A stretch of 64,000 nt of DNA from Sulfuritalea sp. (lineage in GTDB: Bacteria; Pseudomonadota; Gammaproteobacteria; Burkholderiales; Rhodocyclaceae): positions 1 to 64,000 of the forward strand of contig JAOTRV010000009.1 of NCBI GenBank assembly GCA_030247575.1. Reading direction: 5' to 3'. This document shows positions 51,389 through 60,882 of the stretch, piece after piece (position 1 is the first letter of the stretch; the number at the start of each line of letters is the position of its first letter). The translations under genes were made by a program, and so were the position numbers. The notes beneath the pieces were generated by a model. It was not told the DNA's origin. It saw only the letters and a program-made list of their open reading frames with translations, and did not search any database.

Positions 51389-53628
51389 ACAAATTTATTG
51401 CTGCCGCATGCGCCGTTTGGGGCCTATGGCTTGGCTCGTCCGGTGTTTCGATTGCGGCCGATAACTCGATCAAGCAGATCCAGGTCCGGCGCGATGGCGA
51501 TCAGGTCCTGCTCAAGGTGCAGATGACGGCGCCATTGAAGGCGATGCCCGGCAACTGGAGCGTGGTCGAGCCGCCGCGCGTGGTGATCGACTTCCCCGGG
51601 ACCGACAACCAGTCGGGGCAGTCCGCGGTTCAGGTGGCGGAAGGCGACCTCAAGAGCATGAACCTCGTCCAAACCGACAAATTGACTCGGCTGGTGCTGA
51701 ACCTCTATCGGCCGACCAAGTTCTCGACCGAGATTGCCGGCGATGTACTTTTCATCAAACTGCAGTCGCAGGGGGTGCAGGCCAACCAGGAGCCCGCGCC
51801 GAGCGTCTATCAGCCGGCCAGGCCGGCGGCCCCCGCCGGGAAAACCGCCATGGCAGCTGATACGGCAGCCATTCGCGATATCGTGTTCCGCCGCGGTGAA
51901 GACGGCCAGGCGACAATCAACGTCGATTTGACCGATGGTACCGTACCCATCGACATCCATCGTACGGGCACCGGAATCTCCGTCGAGTTGCGCGACGTGG
52001 AGTTGCCTGAACGCCTGCAAAACCGGCGCGACGTCAATGATTTCGCTACCCCGGTAACGACGATTACCTCGCGTGCGATGGGCAATCTGACGCGCCTCGA
52101 AGTTGCTGCGCGCGGCCGCTGGTTTCACCAGGCCCACATGGCCAACAATCAGTTGACCATCGAAGTCAAACCGATCCCGGTGGATGATGCCAACAAGCTG
52201 GTTCAAGCCGGGCAGCAGGGGCAGAAGGTTTCGATCAACTTCTTCGGTGCCGATGCGACCATGGTGTTGCGGACCCTCGCCGACATTTCCGGCAAGAACG
52301 TGCTGATCGATCCTTCGCTGAACGGCCGGCTGGTCACCGCGAACCTCGACAACATTCCCTACGATCAGGCGCTCGAGATCATCATGGCGCAAGTCAATGC
52401 CGGCATGCGGGTGCGTAGTGACGTTGTTCTGTTCGGCGACCGGACCGTGCTGCAAAAGCGTGACCAGGACACCGCCGACGAAGCGTCGCGAGCCAGCGAA
52501 ATAGCGCCTCTGGTGGCGGAAACCTTCAAGCTCAATTACGTCAAGGCCGCGGATGTCGTGGCGTTGATCAAGAGCAGCTTCGCCGAGGAGCCCGCGGGCG
52601 CGCCTGCAGGAGGGGGGGCGGCCGCAGCCGGTGGTACGCCGCCGGCAGCGACGGGTGCGGCTGCGCCGGGCGGTACGGCGCAGTCGGGGGGTGGCCCCAA
52701 GGGCATGCTCACCGCGCGCGGTGGTATGTCGGTGCATGCGGCCACCAATCAGGTGTTTGTCAGAGACACGGCGGCGTCGATCGAAGCCATTCGCGAAGTC
52801 ATCCGCAACGTGGATCTTCCGCCCAAGCAGGTGCTGATCGAGGCGCGGATCGTCGAAGCATCCACCGGATTCGCCAATTCGCTCGGCGTACGGCTGAACG
52901 CATTCAACTACCAACAGGAAGGGTACAAGATTCCGGGAACCAACACGACGCGTGGCGTGTTTACCGTCGGTCCGCAGAATACCGGCAACAATCTCGACAT
53001 CTACGGGGGGGGCGTTACACCCACGCTTACTACGAGCACCCAGATTTTCCGGCCCAGCTATACCTTGGCCGGGGCGGCCAATTTTGGACTGATGCTGTTC
53101 AACAGCGCCGCCACGAAGCTGATTCAACTGGAACTGCAGGCGGCTGAGAACGATACGCGCAACAAGACCATTTCGTCGCCGCGGATCGTCACGCTCAACC
53201 GCAAGGCCGCGACCATCAACAATACTCAACAGGTGACGATCCTTACCGGCGTCAATGCGCAAACAGGGCTGCCGATCTACCAGACCTTTTCGGCACCACT
53301 TACGTTGGGGGTGACGCCGTCGGTAAATCCGGACAACCGCATCAGTCTCGAACTGAACATCGTCAAGAGCACGATAACGAATGCGGCGACCGGCAGTCTG
53401 GATAGCAACACGGTGACCACCAGCGTAATCGTCGAGAACGGCGGAACGGTAGTCATCGGCGGCTTCGCGCGGGAGTCCGATATTCAGGTCCAGGATCGCG
53501 TTCCCTTCCTCGGCGATCTTCCCTACGTCGGCTTCCTGTTCAAGACCACGCAAAAGAGCCAGTCACGCAGTGAATTGCTCGTCTTCGTCACGCCGCGTAT
53601 CGTCAGTGAGGCGCTGGCCCAGCAGTAG
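51385..53628 (+). CDS. pilQ: type IV pilus secretin PilQ
   Basis: 747 residues. A signal peptide (about 1-26) is followed by two AMIN domains (about 28-130 and 155-270) that bind peptidoglycan, then N0 and N1 domains, a Gly/Ala-rich linker (about 405-450, GGGAAAAGGTPPAATG) and the secretin barrel. The barrel carries VPFLGDLPYVGFLF near the C-terminus. It forms the outer-membrane gate for the pilus. A strong terminator follows. Confidence 0.97.
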   Translation: MNKFIAAACAVWGLWLGSSGVSIAADNSIKQIQVRRDGDQVLLKVQMTAPLKAMPGNWSVVEPPRVVIDFPGTDNQSGQSAVQVAEGDLKSMNLVQTDKLTRLVLNLYRPTKFSTEIAGDVLFIKLQSQGVQANQEPAPSVYQPARPAAPAGKTAMAADTAAIRDIVFRRGEDGQATINVDLTDGTVPIDIHRTGTGISVELRDVELPERLQNRRDVNDFATPVTTITSRAMGNLTRLEVAARGRWFHQAHMANNQLTIEVKPIPVDDANKLVQAGQQGQKVSINFFGADATMVLRTLADISGKNVLIDPSLNGRLVTANLDNIPYDQALEIIMAQVNAGMRVRSDVVLFGDRTVLQKRDQDTADEASRASEIAPLVAETFKLNYVKAADVVALIKSSFAEEPAGAPAGGGAAAAGGTPPAATGAAAPGGTAQSGGGPKGMLTARGGMSVHAATNQVFVRDTAASIEAIREVIRNVDLPPKQVLIEARIVEASTGFANSLGVRLNAFNYQQEGYKIPGTNTTRGVFTVGPQNTGNNLDIYGGGVTPTLTTSTQIFRPSYTLAGAANFGLMLFNSAATKLIQLELQAAENDTRNKTISSPRIVTLNRKAATINNTQQVTILTGVNAQTGLPIYQTFSAPLTLGVTPSVNPDNRISLELNIVKSTITNAATGSLDSNTVTTSVIVENGGTVVIGGFARESDIQVQDRVPFLGDLPYVGFLFKTTQKSQSRSELLVFVTPRIVSEALAQQ

Positions 53629-53648
53629 CCAGCGAACAGTAGCCGAAT

Positions 53649-53679
53649 CGAGGCCGGCTTTTGCCGGCCTCGTCTTTTT
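53649..53679 (+). terminator. intrinsic terminator after pilQ
   Basis: CGAGGCCGGC and GCCGGCCTCG form a perfect 10-bp stem around a TTTT loop, followed by TCTTTTT. It lies 20 bases after the pilQ stop and ends the pilMNOPQ transcript. aroK starts only 20 bases further on. Confidence 0.9.
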
Positions 53680-53698
53680 GCACTGCTACAATTCGCTC

Positions 53699-54226
53699 GT
53701 GAGTGCAAAGAACAACATCTATCTGATAGGCATGCCGGGCGCGGGCAAGACGACGGTCGGCCGTCAGCTGGCCAGGCGCTTGCAGCGGACTTTCGTTGAC
53801 GCCGATCACGAGATCGAGGCGCGCACCGGTGTCCGCATTCCGCTGATTTTCGACATCGAAGGCGAATTGGGGTTTCGCGACCGCGAGTCGAAAGTCATCG
53901 CCGATCTCGCCGAACAATCGAACCTGATCGTCGCGACTGGCGGGGGCGCCGTGCTCCGTGCCGAAAATCGCGCCGCCTTGAAGCGCGGCGGTACGGTGAT
54001 CTACCTTCATGCAATCCCGCGCCTGCTGTTCGAGCGGACCCGTCTCGATCCAAACCGGCCGTTGCTGCAGGTCGCCGATCCGATGCAGAAGATCGAAGAG
54101 TTGTTCGCCGAGCGCGATCCCTTGTATCGCGAAGTGGCCGACATCATCGTCAATAGCTTGGGCGGCAGCATCGCCCACCTGGTCAAGCTGGTGGAAAAGG
54201 AGTTGCAGAAGCAATGCGCCGCCTGA
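53699..54226 (+). CDS. aroK: shikimate kinase
   Basis: 175 residues. The P-loop is GMPGAGKTT with Lys17, the shikimate-binding Asp and Arg lie in VDADHEIE and GFRDRE, and ATGGGAV is the substrate loop. It phosphorylates shikimate in aromatic amino acid synthesis. The GTG at 53699 gives the normal N-terminus. A TACAAT hexamer eight bases upstream may be the -10 box, which would leave almost no leader. It overlaps aroB by 13 bases. Confidence 0.96.
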   Translation: MSAKNNIYLIGMPGAGKTTVGRQLARRLQRTFVDADHEIEARTGVRIPLIFDIEGELGFRDRESKVIADLAEQSNLIVATGGGAVLRAENRAALKRGGTVIYLHAIPRLLFERTRLDPNRPLLQVADPMQKIEELFAERDPLYREVADIIVNSLGGSIAHLVKLVEKELQKQCAA

Positions 54227-55308
54227 ATCTTGCGCTCGGCGAACGCAGCTACCCGATCCTGATCGGGGGCGGCCTGTTGTCCCGCGGCGATCTGCTGCTG
54301 CCATTCCTGCCCACCTCCCGCGTCGCGTTGGTCAGCAACACGACGGTTGCCCCCCTGTATCTGGAGGCCGTCGTCAAGGGCCTCGAAGGAGTCGGCGCCG
54401 GCGTGACGCCTATCATCCTGCCCGATGGCGAAGCGCACAAGAACTGGGAATCGCTCAACCTGATCTACGATGCGCTGCTGGCCAGCCGTTGCGACCGGGG
54501 CACCACGATCGTCGCCCTCGGCGGCGGCGTCATCGGTGATCTGGCAGGCTTTGCGGCCGCGACCTACCAGCGCGGGGTGCCCTTCATCCAGATTCCGGCC
54601 ACGCTGCTGTCTCAAGTGGATTCCTCTGTGGGCGGCAAGACGGGCATCAACCATCCGCGCGGAAAGAACATGGTCGGCGCCTTCTGGCAGCCGAAGCTCG
54701 TGCTGGCGGATACCGACACGCTGCAGACGCTTCCGGCCCGGGAGCTCTCGGCCGGCATGGCGGAAGTCATCAAGTACGGCCTGATTCGCGACCTGCCCTT
54801 TCTGTCGTGGCTGGAAGCCGCCATGGAAGGCCTCCTCGCGCGCGACGGCGAACTGCTCGCGCATGCCATCGAGCGTTCCTGCGCCAACAAGGCCGAGGTG
54901 GTGGCCGCGGACGAATATGAAACCGCGAAACAAGGCGGGCGCGCGCTGCTGAATCTCGGGCACACTTTCGGCCACGCCATCGAAACCGGCCTCGGTTACG
55001 GTGAATGGCTGCACGGCGAGGCGGTCGCCGCAGGGACGATGATGGCGGTCGAGCTCTCGCGCCGCCTGGGCTGGCTGTCCGGTGTCGACGTCGACCGCGT
55101 CCGCAGCCTGCTGCTACGTGCCGGTCTGCCCGTGAAGGGCGCCGATCTTGGTGCGGCGCGCTATCTCGAACTGATGTCCCACGACAAGAAGGTAGTCGCC
55201 GGCAGCATGCGCCTGGTCCTACTCAGGGCGCTGGGCGATGCCGTGACCTACGCCGATGCCCCGCGAGAGGATATCGTTGCGGCCATCGAGTCGTGCTGTC
55301 GTGGATGA
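54214..55308 (+). CDS. aroB: 3-dehydroquinate synthase
   Basis: 364 residues, normal length. The NAD-binding glycine loop is [20 protein letters not shown], and the metal and substrate residues are present ([14 protein letters not shown]; the HTFGHAIE metal histidines). It closes the ring in the second step of the shikimate pathway. The start lies inside aroK (13-base overlap), so the two are made together. The dGTPase gene starts within its last codons. Confidence 0.97.
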   Translation: MRRLNLALGERSYPILIGGGLLSRGDLLLPFLPTSRVALVSNTTVAPLYLEAVVKGLEGVGAGVTPIILPDGEAHKNWESLNLIYDALLASRCDRGTTIVALGGGVIGDLAGFAAATYQRGVPFIQIPATLLSQVDSSVGGKTGINHPRGKNMVGAFWQPKLVLADTDTLQTLPARELSAGMAEVIKYGLIRDLPFLSWLEAAMEGLLARDGELLAHAIERSCANKAEVVAADEYETAKQGGRALLNLGHTFGHAIETGLGYGEWLHGEAVAAGTMMAVELSRRLGWLSGVDVDRVRSLLLRAGLPVKGADLGAARYLELMSHDKKVVAGSMRLVLLRALGDAVTYADAPREDIVAAIESCCRG

Positions 55309-56425
55309 TCTGGCGCCTTACGCGGTAGCCGACACCGCCAGTCGCGGACGCGCCGTCGTCGAGCCGCGCCCCAAGGTGCGCAGCGAGTTTCAGCGCGATC
55401 GCGATCGCATCGTGCATTCCACGGCATTCCGTCGTCTCGAATACAAGACGCAGGTTTTCGTCAATCACGAAGGCGACCTGTTTCGCACGCGCCTGACGCA
55501 CAGCATCGAAGTTGCGCAGATCGCACGCTCCATCGCGCGCGCCCTGTACCTCAACGATGACCTGGTGGAGGCCATCGCCCTGGCGCATGATCTCGGCCAT
55601 ACCCCGTTCGGCCACGCCGGGCAGGATGCGCTGAACGAGTGCATGCAGACGCATGGCGGCTTCGAACACAATCTGCAGAGCCTGCGCATCGTCGACCGGC
55701 TGGAAGAGCGCTACGGCGCGTTCGACGGCCTCAACCTGATGTTCGAGACACGAGAGGGCATTCTCAAGCATTGTTCGCCGGCACGCGCCCGGGAGCTGGG
55801 TGAACTGGGCCGGCGCTTCCTCGACGGCCGCCGTCCTTCCCTTGAGGCCCAAATCTGCAACCTGGCCGACGAGATCGCCTACAACAACCATGATGTCGAT
55901 GATGGACTGCGTTCGGGACTGCTCACCATCGAGCAACTGGAGAGTGTCACTCTATTCGCCCGCCATGCAGCTGAAGCCGATACCGAGTTTCCGCATCTTC
56001 CGGGCCGCCGTCGCGTGCACGAAACCATCCGGCGCATGATCGACGCCCAGGTGACCGACCTGCTCGCCGAATCGGCGCGGCGCATCGCCGCAGCGGCGCC
56101 GGCCAGCCTTGCGGATGTCCATGCCGCGCCGGCGATGATCGCCTTCACCGATTCGATGCAGGCCGAGAACCGCGCACTCAAGGGCTTTCTGCGTGAGCAT
56201 CTCTATCAGCACTATCAGGTGCTGCGCATGACGACCAAGGCGCGTCGAACGATTCACGACCTGTTCAATGCCTTCGTTGCCGATCCGCGGCTGCTGCCGC
56301 CCCAGTACCAGGACATGGCGGCCAAGGAAAGCCTGGAGCGTGCCACCGCCGACTACATCGCTGGGATGACCGACCGTTATGCGATCAGGGAACATCGCCG
56401 GTTGTATTCCGTCAGCGAGAACTAA
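55301..56425 (+). CDS. dgt: dGTPase-family deoxyguanosinetriphosphate triphosphohydrolase
   Basis: 374 residues from a GTG that overlaps the aroB stop by eight bases. An HD-domain phosphohydrolase: the metal-site residues are in [15 protein letters not shown] and [14 protein letters not shown], with the later Asp in [15 protein letters not shown]. The length and motifs match the shorter dGTPase-like subgroup that often sits next to aroB in betaproteobacteria. It cleaves a dNTP to the nucleoside and triphosphate. Confidence 0.92.
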   Translation: MDDLAPYAVADTASRGRAVVEPRPKVRSEFQRDRDRIVHSTAFRRLEYKTQVFVNHEGDLFRTRLTHSIEVAQIARSIARALYLNDDLVEAIALAHDLGHTPFGHAGQDALNECMQTHGGFEHNLQSLRIVDRLEERYGAFDGLNLMFETREGILKHCSPARARELGELGRRFLDGRRPSLEAQICNLADEIAYNNHDVDDGLRSGLLTIEQLESVTLFARHAAEADTEFPHLPGRRRVHETIRRMIDAQVTDLLAESARRIAAAAPASLADVHAAPAMIAFTDSMQAENRALKGFLREHLYQHYQVLRMTTKARRTIHDLFNAFVADPRLLPPQYQDMAAKESLERATADYIAGMTDRYAIREHRRLYSVSEN

Positions 56426-56464
56426 CCGCCACGCCCGCTTGACGAGGAAGTCTCCAGTCCGGCC

Positions 56465-59008
56465 ATGCATCCATCCTTCACCCCCACCACCGGTCTGCCT
56501 GGACTCGACGCGGTATTCTCCGGCGTTCAGCGCGGCGACAATATCGTCTGGCAGATACAGACCCTCGACGAATATCTGATTCTGGTCAAGCCCTACGCCG
56601 AGGCGGCGCGAGCCCAGCAGCGGCGTCTGATCTATTTCCGTTTTGCCGACCACCCGCCCCTGCTGGAGGATGTCGAGACGCATTTCCTGGACCCGCGGCA
56701 GGGCTTTGAAGCCTTCATCGATCAGGTGCATTCCGTGATCGAGGCGGCGGGTCGGGAAACGATGTACGTGTTCGACTGCCTTTCGCATCTCGCCGAAGCC
56801 TGGCAATCGGACCGCATGCTGGGCAATTTCTTTCTCGTGACCTGCCAGCGCCTTTTCCATCTCGACACGGTCACCTACTTCGGTGTCTACCGCAACACCC
56901 ACGACAGTCCGGGCATCGGCGTCATCACCGAAACCACGCAGTTCCTGCTCGACGTTTTCCATTGCCGTGGTCGTCTGTACATCCGCCCGATAAAGGTTCA
57001 GCACCGCTCCAAGGATGCGATGAACCTGATCCATGCCTGGGAAGAGGGCGACCGTTTCCGGCCGGTCACCGACAGTGGAACCGTTTCCGAGATCCTTGCC
57101 GGTTCGCAATGGCCCGGGCTCGAGGACAACCAGATTGTCAGCCACTGGCAGAAGCAGTTTGCCGCCGCAAGAGCGGTTGCGGCGGCGCGCCGGGCCGGCT
57201 ACCCGGACCCCGGCGAGGAGGAGTGCTTTTCCCGCCTGAGCCAACTGGTCTTTCCCGACGATCCGGCCATGTCGCGCCTGATCAGCGAGTACCTGACCAT
57301 CGAGGATCTCCTGGCCGTGCGCACGCGCATGATCGGGACCGGCACCATCGGCGGCAAGGCGCTGGGCATGCTGCTCGCGCGCGCGGTGCTGCGCAGGAAC
57401 GCACCCCATCTCGACGCCCGGCTCGAAGCGCACGATTCGTTCTACGTCGGCACCGAGGTGTACGACACTTTTCTGGTGCATAACGGCTTGTGGTGGCTGC
57501 GTCGCCGCCAGCGCGACCCGGTCACGTTTCTGCAGGAGATCGGCGAAGCACGCGCCCGCGTCATGGCCGGGACCTTTTCGCCTACGACCATGCGCCAGTT
57601 GGAGGGCATGCTCGACTATTTCGGCGAATGGCCATTCATCGTCCGTTCCAGTTCGCGCCTCGAGGACCGCTATGGCAATGCCTTTGCCGGTCAGTACGAC
57701 AGCGTGTTCTGCGCCAATCGCGGCTCATGGAAAAAGCGCTTGAGCGACCTGCTCGATGCCGTGCGCCAAGTCTATGCCAGCACCATGAGCGAGTCGGCCC
57801 TGCGCTACCGCGAGCGCCGCGGCGTGCTGGCCGAAAACGAGCAGATGGCGATCCTCATCATGCGAGTTTCGGGCACGGCGGGTGGCCGTTATTTCCACCC
57901 TCATGCCGCCGGTGTCGGCCTGTCGGTCAATCCCTATCCGTGGAATCCGCAGATCGACATGCGCGCCGGGGTGATCCGGCTGGTCGCCGGCCTGGGCACC
58001 CGCGCCGTCGATCGCGCGGATGACGACTACACCCGCCTGGTAGCGCTGAACGCGCCCGAACTGCGACCGGAAACCAGCTTTGGCGCCATTGCACGTCACG
58101 CCCAGCGCTACATGGATGCGATAGATCTCGATCAGAATCGCGTCGTCAGCGGGCCGTTTGCCGAAATGGCCCGCGGCCAGCCGGACTTCCCGTTTGATTT
58201 GTTTACCACGCGCGAGGCGCCTGAAAAGCCGGCGTTCCTCACTTTTGACCGCCTGCTCGGCGAAACCCCGTTTGTGTCCGATCTGCGGGAAATCCTGGTG
58301 CAATTGCAGGACGCCTACCGGCATCCCGTGGAGATCGAGTTTGCCCTCAACGCCTTGCCGGAAGGCGGCTACCGGATCAATCTGCTGCAATGCCGGCCGC
58401 TGCAGGTGCGCAGCGTCGAAGGTAATGCCAGCGTCGAGCCTCCGCTCGATGTGCCGCGACTCATCGAGGCCAAGGGGGCGGTTATCGGCCCCGGCCGATT
58501 GATCCATCCCGACCGGTTGGTCTATGTCGTCCCTTCCCGCTACGGCGCCATGAACCAGAGCGACCGCCTGGTCATCGCCCGCATGATCGGGGGCATCAAT
58601 CGCGTCAGCGCCGGGCGCAGCCTTCTGCTGCTAGGCCCGGGCCGTTGGGGCACGCGCGATCCCTGGTTGGGGCTGCCGGTGAACTTCAACGAAATCAACC
58701 GGGTTGCCGCGCTGTGCGAGATTGTTGCGATGAACGAAAACCTGATTCCCGACGTGTCGCTGGGGACCCATTTCCTCAACGAGCTGATCGAGGCCGACAT
58801 GCTCTACTTTGCCCTGTTTCCTGGCAGGGCGGCCAATCATCTGGATGAGGCGGGATTATTGGCCCTGCCCAACCGTCTCGGCGAGCTGCTGCCCGAGGCG
58901 GCACAGCATGCGGCCACCATTCATGTGGCCGACCTTGAACCCGGGGCCTTGTCCCTTTACGCTGATGCCGAACGCCAGCAGGTCGCGGTGATCCACCGGA
59001 AGGCCTGA
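56465..59008 (+). CDS. fusion of a degenerate KaiC-like domain and a PEP-synthase-type ATP-binding domain
   Basis: 847 residues. The N-terminal 220 follow the layout of a KaiC/RecA domain (TTGLPGLDAVFSGVQRGD; then MYVFDCLSHL in the Walker B place), but the Walker A loop is missing: QIQTLDEYLIL stands where GxxxxGKT belongs. Residues about 280-670 are a PEP/pyruvate-binding ATP-grasp domain, with IGGKALGMLLARAVL, FIVRSSSRLEDRYGNAFAGQ and GLGTRAVDR. The phosphohistidine and PEP-barrel domains of PEP synthase are absent. A further 150 residues at the end are unassigned. It stands alone before gdhA; function unknown. Confidence 0.75.
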   Translation: MHPSFTPTTGLPGLDAVFSGVQRGDNIVWQIQTLDEYLILVKPYAEAARAQQRRLIYFRFADHPPLLEDVETHFLDPRQGFEAFIDQVHSVIEAAGRETMYVFDCLSHLAEAWQSDRMLGNFFLVTCQRLFHLDTVTYFGVYRNTHDSPGIGVITETTQFLLDVFHCRGRLYIRPIKVQHRSKDAMNLIHAWEEGDRFRPVTDSGTVSEILAGSQWPGLEDNQIVSHWQKQFAAARAVAAARRAGYPDPGEEECFSRLSQLVFPDDPAMSRLISEYLTIEDLLAVRTRMIGTGTIGGKALGMLLARAVLRRNAPHLDARLEAHDSFYVGTEVYDTFLVHNGLWWLRRRQRDPVTFLQEIGEARARVMAGTFSPTTMRQLEGMLDYFGEWPFIVRSSSRLEDRYGNAFAGQYDSVFCANRGSWKKRLSDLLDAVRQVYASTMSESALRYRERRGVLAENEQMAILIMRVSGTAGGRYFHPHAAGVGLSVNPYPWNPQIDMRAGVIRLVAGLGTRAVDRADDDYTRLVALNAPELRPETSFGAIARHAQRYMDAIDLDQNRVVSGPFAEMARGQPDFPFDLFTTREAPEKPAFLTFDRLLGETPFVSDLREILVQLQDAYRHPVEIEFALNALPEGGYRINLLQCRPLQVRSVEGNASVEPPLDVPRLIEAKGAVIGPGRLIHPDRLVYVVPSRYGAMNQSDRLVIARMIGGINRVSAGRSLLLLGPGRWGTRDPWLGLPVNFNEINRVAALCEIVAMNENLIPDVSLGTHFLNELIEADMLYFALFPGRAANHLDEAGLLALPNRLGELLPEAAQHAATIHVADLEPGALSLYADAERQQVAVIHRKA

Positions 59009-59016
59009 CGATTGCA
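59001..59016 (+). promoter_or_regulatory. candidate sigma-54 promoter for gdhA
   Basis: AGGCCTG-ACGA-TTGCA carries the GG and GC doublets ten bases apart as in TGGCACG-N4-TTGCA. It overlaps the end of the upstream gene. TTGCAC (59012) with TATAGT (59035), 17 bases apart, is an alternative sigma-70 reading. Neither is certain. Confidence 0.35.
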
Positions 59017-59025
59017 CCCCGGGCG

Positions 59026-59115
59026 GCGCACGCGTATAGTGCGCTCCGACCCCGAAAGCACCAACTTAGTGCCGCCGCCATCACTTTCACTGCGGAGATG
59101 CACAGTTTAGGTGCG
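59026..59115. promoter_or_regulatory. three NtrC-like palindromes upstream of gdhA
   Basis: GCAC-N7-GTGC occurs three times: 59028-59042 (with arms extended to GCGCAC/GTGCGC), 59058-59072 and 59100-59114. The centres are 30 and 42 bases apart, close to three and four helical turns. The pattern matches the known NtrC site TGCAC-N7-GTGCA. It suggests nitrogen control of gdhA; the position between any upstream promoter and the gene would suit repression. Confidence 0.6.
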
Positions 59116-59155
59116 CCCGGACGATCGCAGATATCCATTTCCTGGGAGCGAACAA

Positions 59156-60496
59156 ATGAAATACACGAACGTTGCCGACTTCATGAGCTACGTGAAGGCA
59201 CGGGATCCGAACCAGCCGGAGTTTCTCCAGGCAGTGCAGGAAGTCATGGAAAGCCTGTGGGGTTTCATTGCGGCCAATCCCCAATATGCCGACGCCGGGC
59301 TGCTGGAGCGGCTGGTGGAGCCGGAGCGCGCCCTGCAATTTCGCGTGGCATGGGTCGATGACAAGGGGCAGACCCAGGTCAATCGCGCCTTCCGCATCCA
59401 GCACAGCTCCGCGATCGGGCCGTTCAAGGGCGGCATGCGTTTCCACCCGTCGGTCAATCTGTCGATCCTGAAATTCCTCGCCTTCGAGCAGACCTTCAAG
59501 AACGCGCTGACGACGCTCCCCATGGGCGGCGGCAAGGGCGGCTCGGATTTCGATCCGAAGGGCAAGAGCCGCAATGAAGTGATGCGCTTCTGTCAGGCGC
59601 TGATCACCGAACTCTATCGCCACCTGGGTCCGGACACCGACGTGCCGGCTGGCGACATCGGCGTCGGTGGACGCGAGGTCGGCTTCATGGCCGGCATGAT
59701 GAAGAAGCTGTCGAACAATGCCGCCTGCGTGTTTACCGGCAGGGGGTTGTCCTTCGGCGGCAGCCTGATTCGTCCCGAAGCGACCGGCTACGGCCTGGTG
59801 TATTTCGTGCAGGACATGCTGGAGCGCAAGAACATGACCTTCGAGGGTCAGCGGGTATCGGTTTCCGGTTCCGGCAACGTGTCGCAGTATGCGATCGAAA
59901 AAGTGCTCGAACTGGGCGGCAAGGTGGTCACCTGCTCCGACTCGCAGGGCACTGTGATCGACGACGCCGGCTTCACCCGCGAAAAGCTCGATGCGCTGAT
60001 GGACATCAAGAACAACCAATACGGGCGCGTGTCCGAGTACGCCAGGCGTTTCAATCTCAAGTACGTCGAAGGCGCGAAGCCTTGGGGCGTGCCGGCCGAC
60101 ATCGCGTTGCCGTGCGCTACGCAGAACGAGATCGACGGCAACGACGCGAAGGAACTGGTCAAGAACGGCGTCAAATGCGTCGCCGAGGGGGCCAATATGC
60201 CGTCCGACCTGGATGCGGTGCATGTCTTCCTCGGGGCGAAGATCATGTACGGGCCGGGCAAGGCGGCAAATGCCGGCGGGGTGGCGACATCCGGCCTGGA
60301 AATGACCCAGAGTTCCCAGCGCCTGTTCTGGTCGCGCGATGAGGTCGATGCCCAACTGCATCGCATCATGCGTGACATCCACACCAACTGCGTGCGTTAC
60401 GGCGAGAAGGACGGTTTTGTCAATTACGTCGAAGGTGCCAACATCGCCGGCTTTGTCAAAGTGGCCGAGGCGATGACGCAGCAGGGCGTCTACTAA
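59156..60496 (+). CDS. gdhA: NADP-type glutamate dehydrogenase
   Basis: 446 residues, the length of the hexameric NADP-dependent bacterial enzyme. The catalytic lysines are in GPFKGGMRFHPSV and MGGGKGGSDFDPKGKS, and the nucleotide-binding loop is SVSGSGNVSQYAIEK. It fixes ammonium onto 2-oxoglutarate at high nitrogen. The ATG at 59156 has GGGAG seven bases upstream. A 147-base leader region holds the NtrC-like palindromes. gltB follows on the same strand but has its own promoter. Confidence 0.97.
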   Translation: MKYTNVADFMSYVKARDPNQPEFLQAVQEVMESLWGFIAANPQYADAGLLERLVEPERALQFRVAWVDDKGQTQVNRAFRIQHSSAIGPFKGGMRFHPSVNLSILKFLAFEQTFKNALTTLPMGGGKGGSDFDPKGKSRNEVMRFCQALITELYRHLGPDTDVPAGDIGVGGREVGFMAGMMKKLSNNAACVFTGRGLSFGGSLIRPEATGYGLVYFVQDMLERKNMTFEGQRVSVSGSGNVSQYAIEKVLELGGKVVTCSDSQGTVIDDAGFTREKLDALMDIKNNQYGRVSEYARRFNLKYVEGAKPWGVPADIALPCATQNEIDGNDAKELVKNGVKCVAEGANMPSDLDAVHVFLGAKIMYGPGKAANAGGVATSGLEMTQSSQRLFWSRDEVDAQLHRIMRDIHTNCVRYGEKDGFVNYVEGANIAGFVKVAEAMTQQGVY

Positions 60497-60759
60497 GATA
60501 TTACGCCTCATTCCGGGCGACCCGGCAGCTTCTTCAAAGCCGGGCCGCTGCGGGAACTTCCGCATCGGTTGGCGGAGCTGCGCGCGGATCACGCGCGCTA
60601 CGCCGAGGCACTGCGCTTGGCCGATTTCCCTCGGGCTGCCAATTGCCGGCGGACATCGTCGGCTGGCAGACTGTCTGCCGTCGCACGATTGCGTCCGCCA
60701 TGACGCCCGCCCGGCTAGGGATTTTCCAGCCCGCGCTCGCGTTGTTGCGTTGCAGCGTA

Positions 60760-60788
60760 TTGAATTCAACCGCTTTTGGCAGTATATT
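60760..60788 (+). promoter_or_regulatory. gltB promoter
   Basis: TTGAAT (60760-60765) and TATATT (60783-60788) are 17 bases apart, a good sigma-70 promoter. Transcription would start near 60795, giving a leader of about 88 bases before gltB. Confidence 0.65.
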
Positions 60789-60796
60789 TGCAGGCC

Positions 60797-60860
60797 GTCC
60801 GCCCTAGCAGGCGGGCCATCCAAGGCCGGGGAGCGGCATCACCCCGGCTTTTTTGCCGGC
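60797..60860 (+). ncRNA. candidate attenuator leader of gltB
   Basis: A first hairpin pairs 60797-60803 with 60810-60816 (one G-U pair). A second pairs GCCGGGG (60825-60831) with CCCCGGC (60842-60848) and is followed by six T (60849-60854), a terminator-like structure that ends 28 bases before the gltB ATG. CCGGC at 60844-60848 can instead pair with GCCGG at 60855-60859, which would break the terminator stem. The arrangement looks like a transcriptional switch. No known riboswitch class is recognised. Confidence 0.5.
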
Positions 60861-60882
60861 TGCATTTCCGAGGAATGACACG

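Larger units (their letters stand above)
60497..60882 (+). other. intergenic region between gdhA and gltB
   Basis: 386 bases. The first 200 bases hold a reading frame without start (containing RLAELRADHARYAEALRLAD) that may be a decayed gene fragment, and a weak GC hairpin that could end gdhA transcription. The rest holds the gltB promoter and a leader with two hairpins, described separately. Confidence 0.6.

Noticed and set aside
60540-60705. Open frame (RLAELRADHARYAEALRLAD) between gdhA and gltB as a small gene
   Set aside because: It has no start codon or ribosome-binding site and no recognisable family; at most a decayed fragment.
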